Part shown: positions 1 to 13,039 of the stretch, in pieces | How the letters are laid out: each line of letters starts with the position of its first letter | Numbering within the stretch: position 1 is the first letter of the stretch | Origin: Xestospongia bergquistia | Taxonomy: Eukaryota > Porifera > Demospongiae > Haplosclerida > Petrosiidae | Direction of reading: 5' to 3' | DNA: 64,000 nt | Assembly: GCA_963965975.1 (NCBI GenBank) | Contig: OZ014422.1 | Span: 5,355,155 to 5,419,154 of the forward strand | Made by a program: the position numbers and the translations under genes | The notes under the pieces: generated by a model | Databases searched by the model: none | What the model was told of the DNA's origin: nothing | What the model saw: only the letters and a program-made list of their open reading frames with translations

Positions 1-3000
1 ATAGGGTGGTAGGTGGTGATCAAGCAGGTAGTGTCTTTGATGGCTACATACCATATATGGATATGGACTATACTGATGAATTCTCATCAATAAGTGCTTA
101 TTTCAACGGGTTCTTTAGTCAACGATGTGGAGGTATATCTCAATATCAGTGGGCTGTAGGGTCTGGTGAAAATGACAAGGGGTCTGTACTACCTTATACA
201 GATAGTGGAATTGTTATAGTTGGAAATGGCTCTGGTTATGCGCAGGTAATGCCAGCTGCACTTAATATGTATTTGCAAATCTATTTGATTTCCAATTAGA
301 ACTTCTTTCCATTACATTTTATTTGCTTTTATGTAGGCCTTTCTTCCTGATCTCAAAATGTATGAGTCACAAAAACTCTACATCTCATTTCGTGGAATTA
401 CGGGATGTGGTGACATCTTAGAGTCCACCTCTAATGGATTCACCATTGACGCCACACCCCCATCAGTCTCTATCCTAGCAACTGGTCCACATGCTATTGA
501 AAACTCACAGTTTGGAAAACCCTCCCTTTCTCACCAGGTTTACCAAACCACAAAGACTTTCTCTTCTGTTTGGACTGTCAATAATTCTAATGGTAACATT
601 GTTGATACAAAAGTCTCAATTGGAACATATCCTGGTGGAAGTGACCTGTTAAATGAGACAGAGGTCAATTTGGGGTACATTAGAGAAGAGATTAAAGCAC
701 CTGAAGGAGTACCTACTTACGTTACTGTCAAAGTCAAAGATGAAGCTGGACAAGAGGGTGTGGCTATCAGTGATCCTATTGTGTTGGATACTAGCTTACC
801 CCCAATGGGAGAAGTATGTAAAATATCATGTTATCAACTGTTCATCTATCCATTTATCTAGTCATTCATTCAGTCATTTTCCTTTTTCTTATCTCTAGAT
901 TTCTTGTTCTAAGCACTATTCTTCACCTTATGCTGCTCTTTCTCATTCTTCATTGATATCTTCTGAATTATCTTGTTCCTGGAAATACACAACAGATCTA
1001 CAAAGTAATACTGACCACTACACTATCTCCATAGCAACAGATCCACTTGACCAATCGAGAATCTTTTCACAGGAGATTCCAGGAAATGAGTATTCATTTG
1101 TTTTACCAATATTACAATTCCATAAAGATCAGACATATTATGTGACATTATATACTGAGAACAAAGCAGGATTAGTGAATATATTAACGTCAGATCCAAT
1201 CTACTTTGATGAGACTCCACCCATCAATTCTGGCAAGATAACGGTGGTACCCAATTATGCATTTGGGTATTACAATATGGGTAATATCAACAATCTAACT
1301 ATTGACATGTCTCAAGGTGCAGTATGTATTTGGTGGAGTGATTGTATAGGTCTCAGGTTCTCAGCATTTGCTAATGAGAATAGTATCAAAGAATACCAGC
1401 TAGGAATTGGCACTGTTGCCAAGGGTGACAATATCTATGGTTACAAAGTGATTGTCCCAGATAAGGGTAACAATGAATATCGATATAAAATTGATCATTT
1501 AAGTTTGGACTCCAATTTACGAGAACCTCTATATTTCACAATTCGTGCAGTCAATTATGTAGGTCTCTATACTGATCTTACTAGTTCTCCAGTCTATATT
1601 AAGTCTTATACAAACATACAAAACTCATGGGTATATGATGGCAAAGACCCTCTCGTTGATATTGACTATCAGAACTACACTACTTTTATTAGTGCTCATT
1701 TACACTATGGTGTTCATTGTCCACTGAGGAGATTAGAGTGGGGAGTGGAGAGTGCTGATGGTATGATTTTTAAGAACTTTACTGAAGTCTTGTTGGAGCC
1801 TAAGACTGGTGTTCTGGAGACTGAGTTTAGTGTTAGTACTGATCAGATCCTTTTGTACAATGATGAAACTTATCGTATTGTTGTGAGAGGTAATGAATGA
1901 ATGGATGGTGGATGGATAGGAGTAGATGATGGATGGGTAGATGAATGACTGAATGTGTGAATACAAACAGTTGACAGACAGTACTAATAACTTTTATTCA
2001 TTATCTGTTAGGTATTGACTACTCTGGAGAGATCCATATATTCAGAAGTAATGGTACTGCTGTCACTACTCGTCCTTTGATACGAGGTATTGTTTTGGAT
2101 GGAACTTTATCAAACCTCATGTTTCAAGACTCTCTCACTTCAATAAGTTTCAGACTATCCAGTTTTGGAGATACCACTCCAGAACAAGCCATCTTGTATT
2201 ATGAAGCAGCTATAGGAACTGATCCAGAGTTTGTTAATACACGTTCTGATATTGTTCCTTTTACAACTCTGGGTCTGAAAACTAGTTATACTTTCACCAA
2301 TTTACAACTTGTTCCCTTACAAACTTACTATGTTACTGTCCGTGCACATGCTGTGTCTGGTGCAGTTGCTGAGGTCACTTCAAATGGTATTATTCCTGGA
2401 TACAGTGGAGCTATTACACCAGGATTAATAGAGCAACCAGCATTCCAGTCCAATACTTCAATTCTGAGCGCTCACTGGAATGAGTTTCAGTCTGATGTTC
2501 CTATTCTGTATTATGAGTGGGCATTATCAAACACACAGTTGAATTACTCTCAACTTCAGGCAATATGCAACGATATTACCAACGATCATTCAGACATGTT
2601 TGTGCACGGGTTTGAAAACGTAGAACTGAGCACTGTTGCTATGGCAACAAGTCTTAGTCTGAAGCATGGCAAATCATACTATGTTGTCATACGAGTTGTG
2701 GACCAAGCAAAGAAATGTAAAGCTGTGATCTCAACCACACCCACTGTTATCGATACTACTCCACCAGTGGGCCATAATACAACCATTGGCCCAATAGAGT
2801 CACGTACCACTACATCTAACCAGTATATTGCTTATGTTATGAAAGGTAATGATTTAGTCTTGAGTTGGGACCATTTCACTGATGAAGAGAGCCCAGTTGA
2901 TTTTTATGAAGTTGGTCTTTTTAAACTAGACACTTGTTCATTTTCAAGTCTTTTAACAAGTGACATTGCTATGAGTTATGTTAATGTGGGACTCCTAACA

Positions 3001-6000
3001 TCTTTTACATTTGAAGAAATAGAGTTGGAATTTAATGTCTCTTATGTTGCTAAGATACGAGCAACCAACAAAGCAAGTCTGACCAGTTCAATACTCACTC
3101 AACCTGTTATGCCTGACACGTATCAGTTGACAGCTGGTACTGTTAAAGATGGAACAACATGGTCAGGTGACTTAGTTTTTCAAAGTGATTTGACTAAATT
3201 ATCTGGGACTTTGACACATGCATTCTTTCAACCTGAATACCAAGGTACTCTCTCAAATATCCCTTGTCCTAAAAACCTGTTTTACCAGTTAAACAGCACC
3301 CACAGTGACTGGTCTAATCAACCACAAACAACTATCAACGGACTGTATACATCTGTCCTTGAATATTTAATCACTAAAACAACCATTGACTCTCAAGGAA
3401 CAAAGATTACAGCTAAACTAAATCCAACCGAAAAAGAAGTTGAATCTGGTATCTATAGTACAACTTCTGTTCCATCTCTAAATGGAGAGAAGACAGTTAG
3501 TCTCACAATTGAAGCAACTAAAGGTGATATTGAGTTAGTTCCACAGACTATTACATCAGTAGTTTTCATAGAAAGTTCTATTCCTTCATTGTTGGTTGAC
3601 TTTGATAAGCCATTTACTAATCCAAGTGGTTTCAAAGCATTAGGACTTCAACTTCATCACAGTTATACTAGTAACTCCAAATATTATCAACAAAAGATTG
3701 TCTTGTGGTCAAAAGGCGATTCAGAACTTTCACAGGTGCAAAATGTATCTCGGACTGTGACCTTTGACCTCTCACACCCTCATCAGTACAAGTTTCAGTT
3801 TGTTAATGAACAGTTGGGTTCAGTGTACACTCGTAAAGTGGAATTATACATTGACAATATCCTTTACGCTAGTTTATATGGAATACCAAAGTTTTCATTA
3901 GGTACTAAAATGGTTCTTCATGTTTTTAATCGTGGTGGTTATCTACCTCCGTGTGATCCAGCCTGTGCTAGTAATCCTCCTGAAGTTTATGCTATATTTA
4001 GGGATGTCTCTTTACCAGCTGCTAGTGGTGGATCATGTGATTATGGAGCACCCTTTTATAGCTGGGGAAGTCCCATTGTTGAATTTCAAGTTGCTGTAGG
4101 AAGTCAACCTGGACTCAGTGATGTAAAAGAATTTGAGGTAAACAAAACATCAAATCTCACAATATTTGTATATATTATCTGTAAATGTGTTTATTTATAT
4201 ATTTGTAATTGTTTGAATTAACTTTTTCTTTCTTTCCTATAGACACTTTTACCTCCATGTACTCCATGTCTGCTTACACCTTGTTATCAATATGGATGTA
4301 CTCCTACATGCCCATTGGCAGGAGATCCTTCCATCATCACTTTTACCATCACACATCTCGCACTCTCTCCTATCACAAATATGACCAACCGATTAAGTGG
4401 GAGTGGCTCAGGTTCTGGTTCTGGAGACATCATGGACTCTTCTGCAAGTATACCAGCACAAAATACAAGTATACCAATACAAAATACCACTACTTTCTTA
4501 AAACCATCCACCTACTACATCACAGTACATGCTATATCAGCATCAGGTCAAACTATAACTGCTTCATCTAATGGTGTTCTCATTGACATAACTCCACCCA
4601 CTCTCTCAATACCCATACGACATTATGATGTGGAATTCTCTCCCACACAACCAACCCATTACCAAGGCAACAATCACACCATAGCAACCAGTTGGTTCTT
4701 TGAAGACCTTGAAAGTGGCATTATTGAATATCGATGGGCAATTGGAACAACACCTTATAGTATTGATATTCAACAGTTTACTTCAGTAGGACTGAACACA
4801 CAGGCACAAAATACTAACCTTGAAGGTTCACTAATTCATAATACAACATATTATATCACAGTAGAAGCTAAAAATGGTGCTGGACTTAGTAAAATTGTAA
4901 CTAGTGATGGTATCACTTACCTTGATCTTGAATTGAATAAAACAGAGCTAGAGTTAATAATTAAAGTGGATTACATTGAAGCTATTGAAAATGTGAACAT
5001 TGATGATGAAAATAAAACAATTTTAAGAACTAATAGAGAAGATAAAGCAGCTGTAGAATGGAGTGGAGTGCCTGATGATATATCTAAAACATGTGAGAAT
5101 GGATGAATGGATGGAACAGAAAGATAGATCAATGGACAGCTCGTGGATGGATTAATAGAAATTGTCTTGATATTTTTTTAATGATATATAACTAATTCTT
5201 TTTTTCCTCTTTCAGACTGGTACATAGGAAGTGAACCAGGATACACTGATATTCTACCATATACTGATGTTAGCTACAATAATACACGCTCAGCATCTAT
5301 TGACAGTGGTGTACTATACTTTGATAACATTGAGTACACCAATATATCTGAATTAATAGCATTAGTAGATAATATTGATCCAACTGATGTTGATGGACTG
5401 TACTTTGAACCTGGGAGATTGTTCTTTCATACATTGGAGTTCTGTAACTTTGCACACAGATGTCAAAAGAGTGATCCTCGTTATGCTATTGTAATAAGTA
5501 AGTAAAGTAACTCAACTATTTATAATAGTAGTTACATACAGTTATTACTATCATAAACTTTTCAGACAACTTCTACTTAAAATACTCTGCAGTATTTATA
5601 AAACTATAAAGGCTACATGTAGTACATTCATAATATACTATTTAAGTATGTACATTAGTTCATCATTCTTCTTTTATTAGGAGATGATGATGGTCGACAG
5701 GTGTCAAAGTTAGGAGAAGACATTTCTCTTACCATCATTCAAAACAATCCAAATAGTCACAATATATCTGTCCTTAATAAAAACTACACTATCACTCTCT
5801 CTACATCTGGTGGACTACAGAGAGAGACTCGGCTTTTTGCTGGGTTCCTAGAGGAAATTGATGTGACTCGACAGTATAGAGTTAATGTTCCCTATATTAG
5901 TAATCCTTATGTCACAATGGACCAAACAAGTCGAGATATTGCTAGGAGATTTACTGCTATTGGTGGACCAAGTTTCTTTGTGTCGTTCTTAGGACAAGAC

Positions 6001-8932
6001 AGTCTTCAAGGAGAATTAAGATTTAATGTAACATTTGATTCTTTTCTGGACTGGACAGAGAGTGATCCTAAACTGGCTTACTGGGATATAGGTTAGTAGA
6101 TATATATTCCTGATTGATTCTACTTATATCTTCTAACTTAGATACAAAAGTATGGAGAGAAGTGAAAGACACTTGTGGCACAGAGGCTAAAGTGGACATT
6201 ACAACCAGTACTATTAGTGTTGATGTAAGATATTATTAACAGCAACCTGTAAGCATTTCTCTTTTCTCTACAGGTATGTTCTACAGTTCTTTCCAACTCT
6301 GATACTTCCAATCGTCCAGCGTCTCTCACTCGTAGAAGGCGTGCCTTAGGTGAAAGTGGAGAAGGTTCCAGTGGTACTGATATAGAATTTTTGGATAGAC
6401 CGACTCATTTTATTGTCATACAACTTGGTAACTTCTCAATAAATACAGCACCTCAACTTCAACTTTCGTCACAAGTTGTACTACAAGAGGATGTTCCTTC
6501 ATTTACTTACACTATTCCTTATGATGATAAAGAAGGTGATATGGTTTGGTTTTATTTGACAACTATACCACAACTTGGAACAGCTGAACTAAACCGTACT
6601 ACAGGGCTCCTGACCTACATCCCTTGTTGGAACTGTACTGGTATTGAGAACTTAGGTATTTACATTATAGAGCGAGAACTAGAGTTTGGTACTGAGTTAG
6701 ATGACACTGGTATCTTGCAGTTAAATATTACCAATACTGATGATCCACTGGGCATCTTTCTTTATGAAAAGACATCACACAATGACTCCACCATTGCTAG
6801 TAACAATACTATTATAGTTTATGTTGAAGCTAACAGAACACACCCAGTAGTGGTTGCACGCGTCGGTGTATATGATGTAGATGGTTACCATGACGATCTA
6901 GAGGTCTATGTCACGCAAGGAACAGAGAGTTCAAGTGGTTATTTAAGATGGGTGGATATGGTATCAACAGCAGAGTCCATCCCTGTAGACTGGGGAGCCT
7001 CCCCGGTGGTCAACTTCACAGGATATATTTCATTTCTTGGAGTTGATATCACTTACCTACCTAGTAGCCCAGATTTCACAGGGACAGATGTGATACGAGT
7101 CTATAGTCAACAAGAAGATAACACATTTAGTCACTTTCTTTATGTCAACATTGAAGTTTTACCTTCATGGTGTTCAAATGGCGGAGTGTGTAACGGTTCA
7201 GTATCTGACCCAACCTGTGAGGACATAGATGCTCGGAGGACAGATCCTAATGCATATAGATGCAGCTGTCCACCTGGTTACTATGGAGACTATTGTGAGA
7301 TGTCTTCAATCATACCTGTGGAACCAGAACAAAGTGGTATGTTTGAGATTATGAATATATGACATAAGGACAGAAACAGATCATAAAAATTGGTCATGTA
7401 GCACTTACATTGGTAATGTTATTTATTTATCTAGTTTGTCCTGACAATGTTCCTCTGGTAACATGTAATGGTGATCCTTGTGAGGATGCTAGTTGTCCTG
7501 GATACCCAAGTGCTGTTTGTGTTGCTGATTATTGTGGTCATTGTCATGCAGTATGGTATATAGGACAAGATGTTGTAACATGTACAGGTTAGTCATCTGT
7601 TGGTCCATCCATCCACTTACCCATTTGTCTGTAATTCTAATACTTTTCTCTTTACAGCTGCCAATCCAGCTGTCTGCCACAAACCAGTGATTCCAGGACT
7701 TTCTCTTTGCAATTCTGTCTCATGTGATTGTCCTCCTCAACATTATGACTGTCCTGTAGATTCTATCTTTACAGAGACTCGTGTTTCAGATTGTTGTGTG
7801 ACTTATTCCTGTGTATGTCCAAATATATCATGTCCTGTTCTCATGAGTTGTGGTCATGGACTTCAACCTCTACCTGAATATCGAGGAGGTCTTTATCCTG
7901 GACGATGTTGTCCAGACTATCAATTTGAAGGTATTGAAGTAGAGAGTGATAGAAGTCTCATTGGTACGGAAGCAAACTGAAACAGTCTGAGATCAGTATA
8001 TTTTACTACTGATCCCTAAACCTTAAGCATTAAGTGTGGGCTGAGGTTCAGACTGCTCCTCTAGGCCGTGCCCAATGGTCAGACTGTCTCATTTGGCTTC
8101 CTTACTTGTTAATATAGAGCATTAGCATTGATGTATAGTAAATTGAACTTGTAATGTTATAATATTCTAATACATTCTATTATTTATGTCATCATACACT
8201 ACTAATATGTTGATATATGAGTATGTGTGTGGGTGTGCAAGATGTGTTCTCTTTCAGATATCAATGAGTGTGAAGATATCAACACTAACATTTGTTCTGA
8301 CATTTGTGTCAATGAACAACCATTCTTCTCCTGTCAATGTCCTACTGGAAAGACTTTAGCTTCAGATAATAGGACTTGTGGAGGTGAGTTGGTCTATTTC
8401 TAATAAGTATGACATCATTGGTTACTATTTATATTATCATTCTATACATAGTATGTGAGTACAATGGAATACAATATCTCCATGGTGACAGAGTCAAGAT
8501 TGGCTGTAACTGGTGGTAAGTACAATATAGATAATATGTTATTATATTAACTGAGTTGTTTCATAATTAAAAATATTATTTCTTAATGATATATGAACCT
8601 GGATATCAGTAATTATTTTTATAGATCATAATATATCTCATTATAGTATATGTCAAGAAGATGATTTTAGTGGTGAGAGGTGGCATTGTACAGCTGATGC
8701 CTGTCAACCAGGATGTTACTTTAATGGAGGATATTATAATATTGGATCTCTAATGATCCTTGGCTCTAACAACTGGTATGTATAATATATGACTACTCAA
8801 TGTATGTATAAATGAATGAATTAAAAGATAACAGACTATAATAAGATTATTATCTTACATTTTATTTCATTCTATAGCACTTGTAATCCAACAGATACAT
8901 ATGCTAAATGGAGCTGTACCTTTAACATATAA
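1..8932 (+). CDS. Large extracellular FN3-like / cadherin-like / EGF / VWC-like protein, 3' part (15 exons)
   Basis: The 5' end lies outside the window. Exons: 1-245, 337-813, 899-1889, 2012-4137, 4243-5092, 5216-5497, 5681-6091, 6142-6224, 6274-7336, 7435-7587, 7658-7930, 8258-8383, 8452-8515, 8647-8775, 8878-8932. Every junction is GT-AG and phases match throughout, giving about 2,440 codons and a TAA stop at 8930-8932. Residues 1 to about 1560 hold repeated Ig-fold modules with the signature Y-x-W-x-I-G-T ... Y-x-T-V-x-A ... D-x-T-P-P, which I read as FN3-like; part of exon 4 (about 3240-4000) is beta-rich but lacks this signature. Exon 9 begins with a basic RRRR stretch, then a cadherin-like segment and an EGF domain. 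Exons 10-11 are Cys-rich and VWC-like, exon 12 is a calcium-binding-type EGF (D-I-N-E-C), and exons 13-15 are two short VWC-like Cys modules. No transmembrane segment precedes the stop, so the end is probably secreted. Adhesion or matrix protein is inferred; the exact orthologue is not recognised. Confidence 0.85.
4399..4434 (+). other. Gly-Ser dipeptide linker in the extracellular protein
   Basis: Within exon 5 the frame encodes alternating Ser and Gly (S-G-S-G repeated about four times) followed by D. It is flanked by Ig-fold modules and probably forms a flexible linker. Ser-Gly repeats next to acidic residues are typical glycosaminoglycan attachment sites, but modification here is only inferred. 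Confidence 0.55.
6328..6342 (+). other. Possible furin-type cleavage site RRRR-A
   Basis: Codons CGT AGA AGG CGT GCC near the start of exon 9 encode four arginines followed by alanine. It sits between a beta-rich domain and the cadherin-like segment, in a Ser/Gly-rich, probably exposed stretch. A proprotein convertase site (R-X-R/K-R) is the obvious reading; cleavage is inferred. Confidence 0.45.
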
Positions 8933-9280
8933 AGAACTACTATACATAATTACATATATAACATTTAATACATATCTAAATGGAACAGTACCTTATAAAA
9001 AATTAGTGTACATGAAACATAATTATTACAATTTTTATAGTCACAGAAATTAAGATTAAATTGTTTCATTACTTTGAAATTTAATGTGTATACAAATTGG
9101 ATTCAAGATTGCACCGATAGAAATATGACTGGATCCTTACTTGTCTATAGTTCTTAATAGGTTAGTTACATCACTATGCACTGTTATAAACAGTGCATAC
9201 AATATATAACAGATAGGATATGTGTCTTGTTGTGCTCAATATTTGTTTGTTTGTCTTATTAATTTTATACTGTTGAAAAC

Positions 9281-9385
9281 CCAATGAACTGAGCATGCTC
9301 AGTTTAACAAGCTGTTTCATTGGCGCCAATTTAGTTAACCGAGCATGCTCAGTTTAACAAACCGCTTTATTGGCGGCAATTTTAG
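9281..9385. repeat. Two tandem units with CTGAGCATGCTCAG-type palindromes near the left arm end
   Basis: A unit of about 60 bp is present twice: a GAGCATGCTCAGTTTAACAA core, then a G/C-bearing stretch ending TTTCATTGGCGCCAATTT or TTTATTGGCGGCAATTTT. The first core is the perfect 14-bp palindrome CTGAGCATGCTCAG; the second is CCGAGCATGCTCAG. The mirror block at 35905-36002 on the right arm keeps two such cores. Conserved short palindromes near both ends could be protein-binding sites of a mobile element or promoter elements; this is inference. Confidence 0.7.
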
Positions 9386-9440
9386 TCATAAAAATATTAA
9401 GCATTTGGGAGACTGCCTCATTTCTGCAAGAAGAGCATAA

Positions 9441-9467
9441 CTGTTGCTGCTGCTGCTGCTGCTGCTG
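9441..9467 (+). repeat. CTG/TGC trinucleotide run
   Basis: Eight or so TGC/CTG units in a row. The mirror position on the right arm (near 35785-35800) keeps only a short, interrupted CAGCAGCAAC version, so the run expanded, or was lost, after the arms separated. Confidence 0.85.
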
Positions 9468-11919
9468 TCTACAGTCCATCACCTCCAGTGAACCTAACAG
9501 CTATCTTCCTTCATTTTTCGTTCATTTCTCATTCAGAAATCCTTACAGTCAAAGCAAAGACGCTTTTGTTTCAGCACAAAAGAGAAAGAGAAGGCATTCA
9601 GGTTAGAGTAAATGTACATCATGTGTATATGTTGAAAACCTGATCCTGATCTTTTAACTTACTGGACCCAGATAATCGCTGTCATTTCACATATGTATAG
9701 CCTCTTTAAGTTACCTTCTTATGACTTAAAGAACCTTTGACTTCTTGAGGCAGCCTACTTCAATAGCATATCCAGTTCTAGCTCAGTTTAAGTCGGCCTT
9801 CAGTTGGTCTGGTGTGGCAGCCAGGTAGTGAATACAGACAGAAAGGTATTATATCAGGAGACTGAGAACCTGATGTGTTCAGTAGAGAGGTTTTTGCTGT
9901 CGTGACTTAGTCATACCTAAACAGTACTATAATGGCTAGTACAAATGTTTTCCCAGACTGGTAAACTCTTTCATGAATACTATAGCTGACAATAACCACA
10001 AAACTTTTAGAATACCTGGCCATGCAGTTAGCTGACAAGCTGAGTAATTGTACTTCACAATGAGAACCATATTGGAAGCCTGGAATATACCTAGACACTC
10101 ACATAGAATATGCAGCTTATTTACAAGTTTAATTTCTGGCAGACTTGCTAGTACAAGTCTTCTTAATTAGTACTATCCCTCATTCTTCTTATTGCTTATA
10201 AGAAGCTTCTCCTTTTATACAACCTTTATCAGAATGCCTTTTTATAATACTCAACCACTCAATATATATACAGCTGCTATATCATTTGACAGAATAATGC
10301 TGCCTGTGTTTGCAGTTCTGGTTTAGCAGACTAGCTTTCCTCATTGTTTTGGCTTGTAACCACATGTGTCTAGCTAATGAGTTGTTTTGTTAACTATAAT
10401 GACTAGTAGAGCCTCCCTGTTAAGTACATGAGCTCTGTGGGTCAAACTCTCTTGTAATGTTCTTGTCATTATATGTAACAGTAATATCTACTAAATAAAC
10501 TACAGTGTTGTAACAAGCCATGTACTAGACTTGTACACACAGTTAATTTCTCTCTTAAGCCACAACATTTATGGCAGACACTTTCATAAATGTCACTCAA
10601 TGATGACTTATCAGAAATGTGATCCATATCTTTCAACCATTATCCTATCTATTATGTTATAACACTGTAATATCTTATCACACTACAACATTTGTAATTT
10701 ACATTTGTGATATAATTTAACCCTGTGATATGTTCTTATCACATAATGTCCTATAACATGTACATGAATGAATGTCTTATTACACATACTACAAAATGTC
10801 CTATTATATAACTTAGTATATACAAATGTCTTAATATCTTACCTCTTATATGCAATTCAAACCTATCCCTTTGACATATACATATACAAACCTCTTAATA
10901 CACAACCACATAATGTCTTATATTATAATTCAACCTATCCTTGTGACATGTACATATAAATCTATTATCTTAAAGACATAAGGTAGAGAAATCTCTCTTT
11001 GTTATCTATTTTATGAATTCGTCAATCTTTTGGTAGCTGAATTTTGTATAAATTCTGTTGTAATCTAACAAAACTTTGTGACCTCATATACTAAAGCTAT
11101 ATACTTATTACTTATATTCTCATAACTCTGTTCTTTATTGATTCCTACTAATATCTCGTGCGTGTTCCAGCTAAAATGCTGGTACTATAATAGTGTTTTA
11201 TCTAGTAACCCTTTCTTCAATTATTCTACCCTGTGTTAACATCTCCTGAAAAAGTTATAACAAGTGTTCTTTACTAGTGTTTGATCTAATAATGGTTCTT
11301 GTCTTTTTATTTATTATTGTTATCATCTCTTAATGTGTTATGATTACTAGCTTACTAGTTCTTGTGTTCTATCTTATGTTATAATCTATTATCACTCTGG
11401 TATATTATCTGCTATGTCTCTGAAAATTATCAGAGTTTTTGTTAAATAATAGTTCTATCTTGTGTTACTGTCTCCTGTAACTATTACAACTCTGGTACTC
11501 AATCTGACTTTTCTTTCAGCAATACCTCCTGTACATGTTATCTTACATATATATCTCTTGAGACTGTTCTGTAACACTTTGTGTTATATTATATTGTTTT
11601 CAACTTCTGTTATATCATATTATTGTATCTACTGCTTCATTAATTTTGTAGTACTTTTGTAAACTAGAAGTTATTCTATTATCTATCATATTATAGTCTT
11701 GTGTTATCTTATAGTATATGACCCACAGAGTTCATGTATTATTATATCTACATAGTCTTGTTCTCTTTTGTCTTGTATTGCTTGTTGTGTTAAACTCCTT
11801 GTGTCCTTCCTATAATCTTCATTTATCAACCTTTGTTCCTTTATATATAAAATATTGATATACCTTGTGTTTTTCATCTCTACCTTCTGTTCAAGTTTGT
11901 CTTACATCTGGAGTTTATG

Positions 11920-12470
11920 TATTGTCTAAAGTTGATTGGTTTTAAATTGACATCTACAATTATCATTTCTTCTCAACTCTACTTAAAACAAAAGTTAATT
12001 TTACTGACATCTCATTGTTTTACTGGCATCTAGGATTTTTCTAGGTTTCTCACAGATATCTAGGATTTTCTGTTATTTGCTGGAGTCTAAGATTTCACCT
12101 TTATTTGGCATCTAGAACTTTTCTATTTTTTGCTGACACCAGGCTTTTACTGGCATCTAGGATTTTTCTTGCTTAATCTGATTTGGAGGATTTTACTTGT
12201 TTATTACTGGTATCTATGATTTCTTGATGGCATCTAGGACTTCACTTGCTTATTTCTGGCAACAGGGATTTTTTGAATGGCATTTAGAATTTACTTACTT
12301 GTTTCTGATATCTTTGACTTACTTGTTTATTCGTATTTTAGATGCTTTCTTTTTGGTTTTACTGCATGACCTGAAAGATATGGCTTTATTAGGGATTTTA
12401 GAGCATCAAATGTTTTACCTGACATATGAAGTTTTCTTAGTATCTGGATTTTCTTTATTCTAAAATCTAA
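11920..12470 (+). repeat. Degenerate minisatellite with CATCTAGGATTTT core
   Basis: Repeated units of about 30-60 bp with the core GGCATCTAGGATTTTTCT, many diverged. Related blocks lie at 14850-15170 on the same arm and, as reverse complement, at 28440-28500 and 32440-32650 on the right arm, where it is shorter. Confidence 0.65.
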
Positions 12471-12960
12471 GCTCTTCTCCTTATCTCTAATAACTGACAT
12501 GAACTGTTGTACACTAGAATTATTAAGACTCTTTGTCAATGTATAACAATAATTATTTCACTGTTATAATAACTATTTTTCATTTTATAGTAGGACTGTT
12601 GTTTTACTAGTCTACTGGAGACGATGATCAACTGATTGAGAGCTGTTATAACTCAACAATTTAAATAATATCTTTTTTAGGACTATTTTAGAATAGAACT
12701 GTTTGTTGATCTATTGAAGATGAATGTTCTGCTGCTAGTAAGTTAATAGAAACACTTACTAAATAAATGTTCTTACTATTTGTTCTCTTATAATATTATA
12801 GTAACATATTCTATGTCAACTTGTGATAATCTAGATCTAATGTGGTCCTATGATATACTATATATGTAAGTTATATCTATTATTTATTACTAATTTACTA
12901 ACTATTTATTGTTCTTTAGTATAATGATATAATGTTCTAATGGTTGTGAGTTGTATATTA
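12470..12960 (+). repeat. Block A, copy 1 (exon/intron-like duplicated block)
   Basis: Non-tandem sequence beginning CTAATAACTGACATGAACTG. It is duplicated directly at about 15150-15640 and in reverse complement at about 28230-28430 and 31930-32390. It contains splice-like signals in order: TTTTATAG acceptor near 12591, TTTTTTAG near 12680, GTAAGT near 12738, ATTATAG near 12800, GTAAGT near 12867, and TTCTTTAG near 12918. No conserved open reading frame runs through the putative exons. It may be part of a spliced non-coding transcript. Confidence 0.55.
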
Positions 12961-13039
12961 AATATAATTATAGAACAAAGCAACTTCTATTACATTTAGT
13001 AGGTCTATTTATAACTACTAGAGATGATCTGATGACATT

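Larger units (their letters stand above)
8984..12470 (+). repeat. Left arm, outer part of the giant palindrome
   Basis: About 3.5 kb matching the reverse complement of roughly 32400-36334. It contains the terminal palindromic motifs (9281-9385), a TGC/CTG run, a mostly unique stretch to about 10500, then degenerate tandem repeats. These include units around ACATAATGTCTTAT and TGACATGTACATA at 10500-10980, units around TCTTGTGTTA and CTCTGGTA at 11160-11700, and a CATCTAGGATTTT-type repeat at 11920-12470. The short open frames here (9370-9606, 10768-10959, 12197-12463) are not conserved as protein in the other arm and are not called as genes. Confidence 0.75.

Noticed and set aside
1895..1950. 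ATGG-rich repeat as a minisatellite feature
   Set aside because: It is a short, imperfect GATGGATG-type run inside an intron of the extracellular gene, ordinary for such sequence.
7931..7980. Alternative end of the extracellular gene at the TGA at 7978-7980
   Set aside because: The GTATTG donor at 7931 joins in phase to a clear EGF exon at 8258, followed by further Cys-rich exons. The TGA is reached only if the intron is retained.
8975..8990. Target-site duplication at the ends of the giant palindrome
   Set aside because: Left flank AAATGG and right flank GTGACC do not match, so a simple transposition event cannot be claimed.
9370..9606. Open frame with a poly-Cys run in the left arm
   Set aside because: The Cys run comes from the TGC trinucleotide repeat, and the mirror position in the right arm has an indel of about 50 bp and no matching frame.
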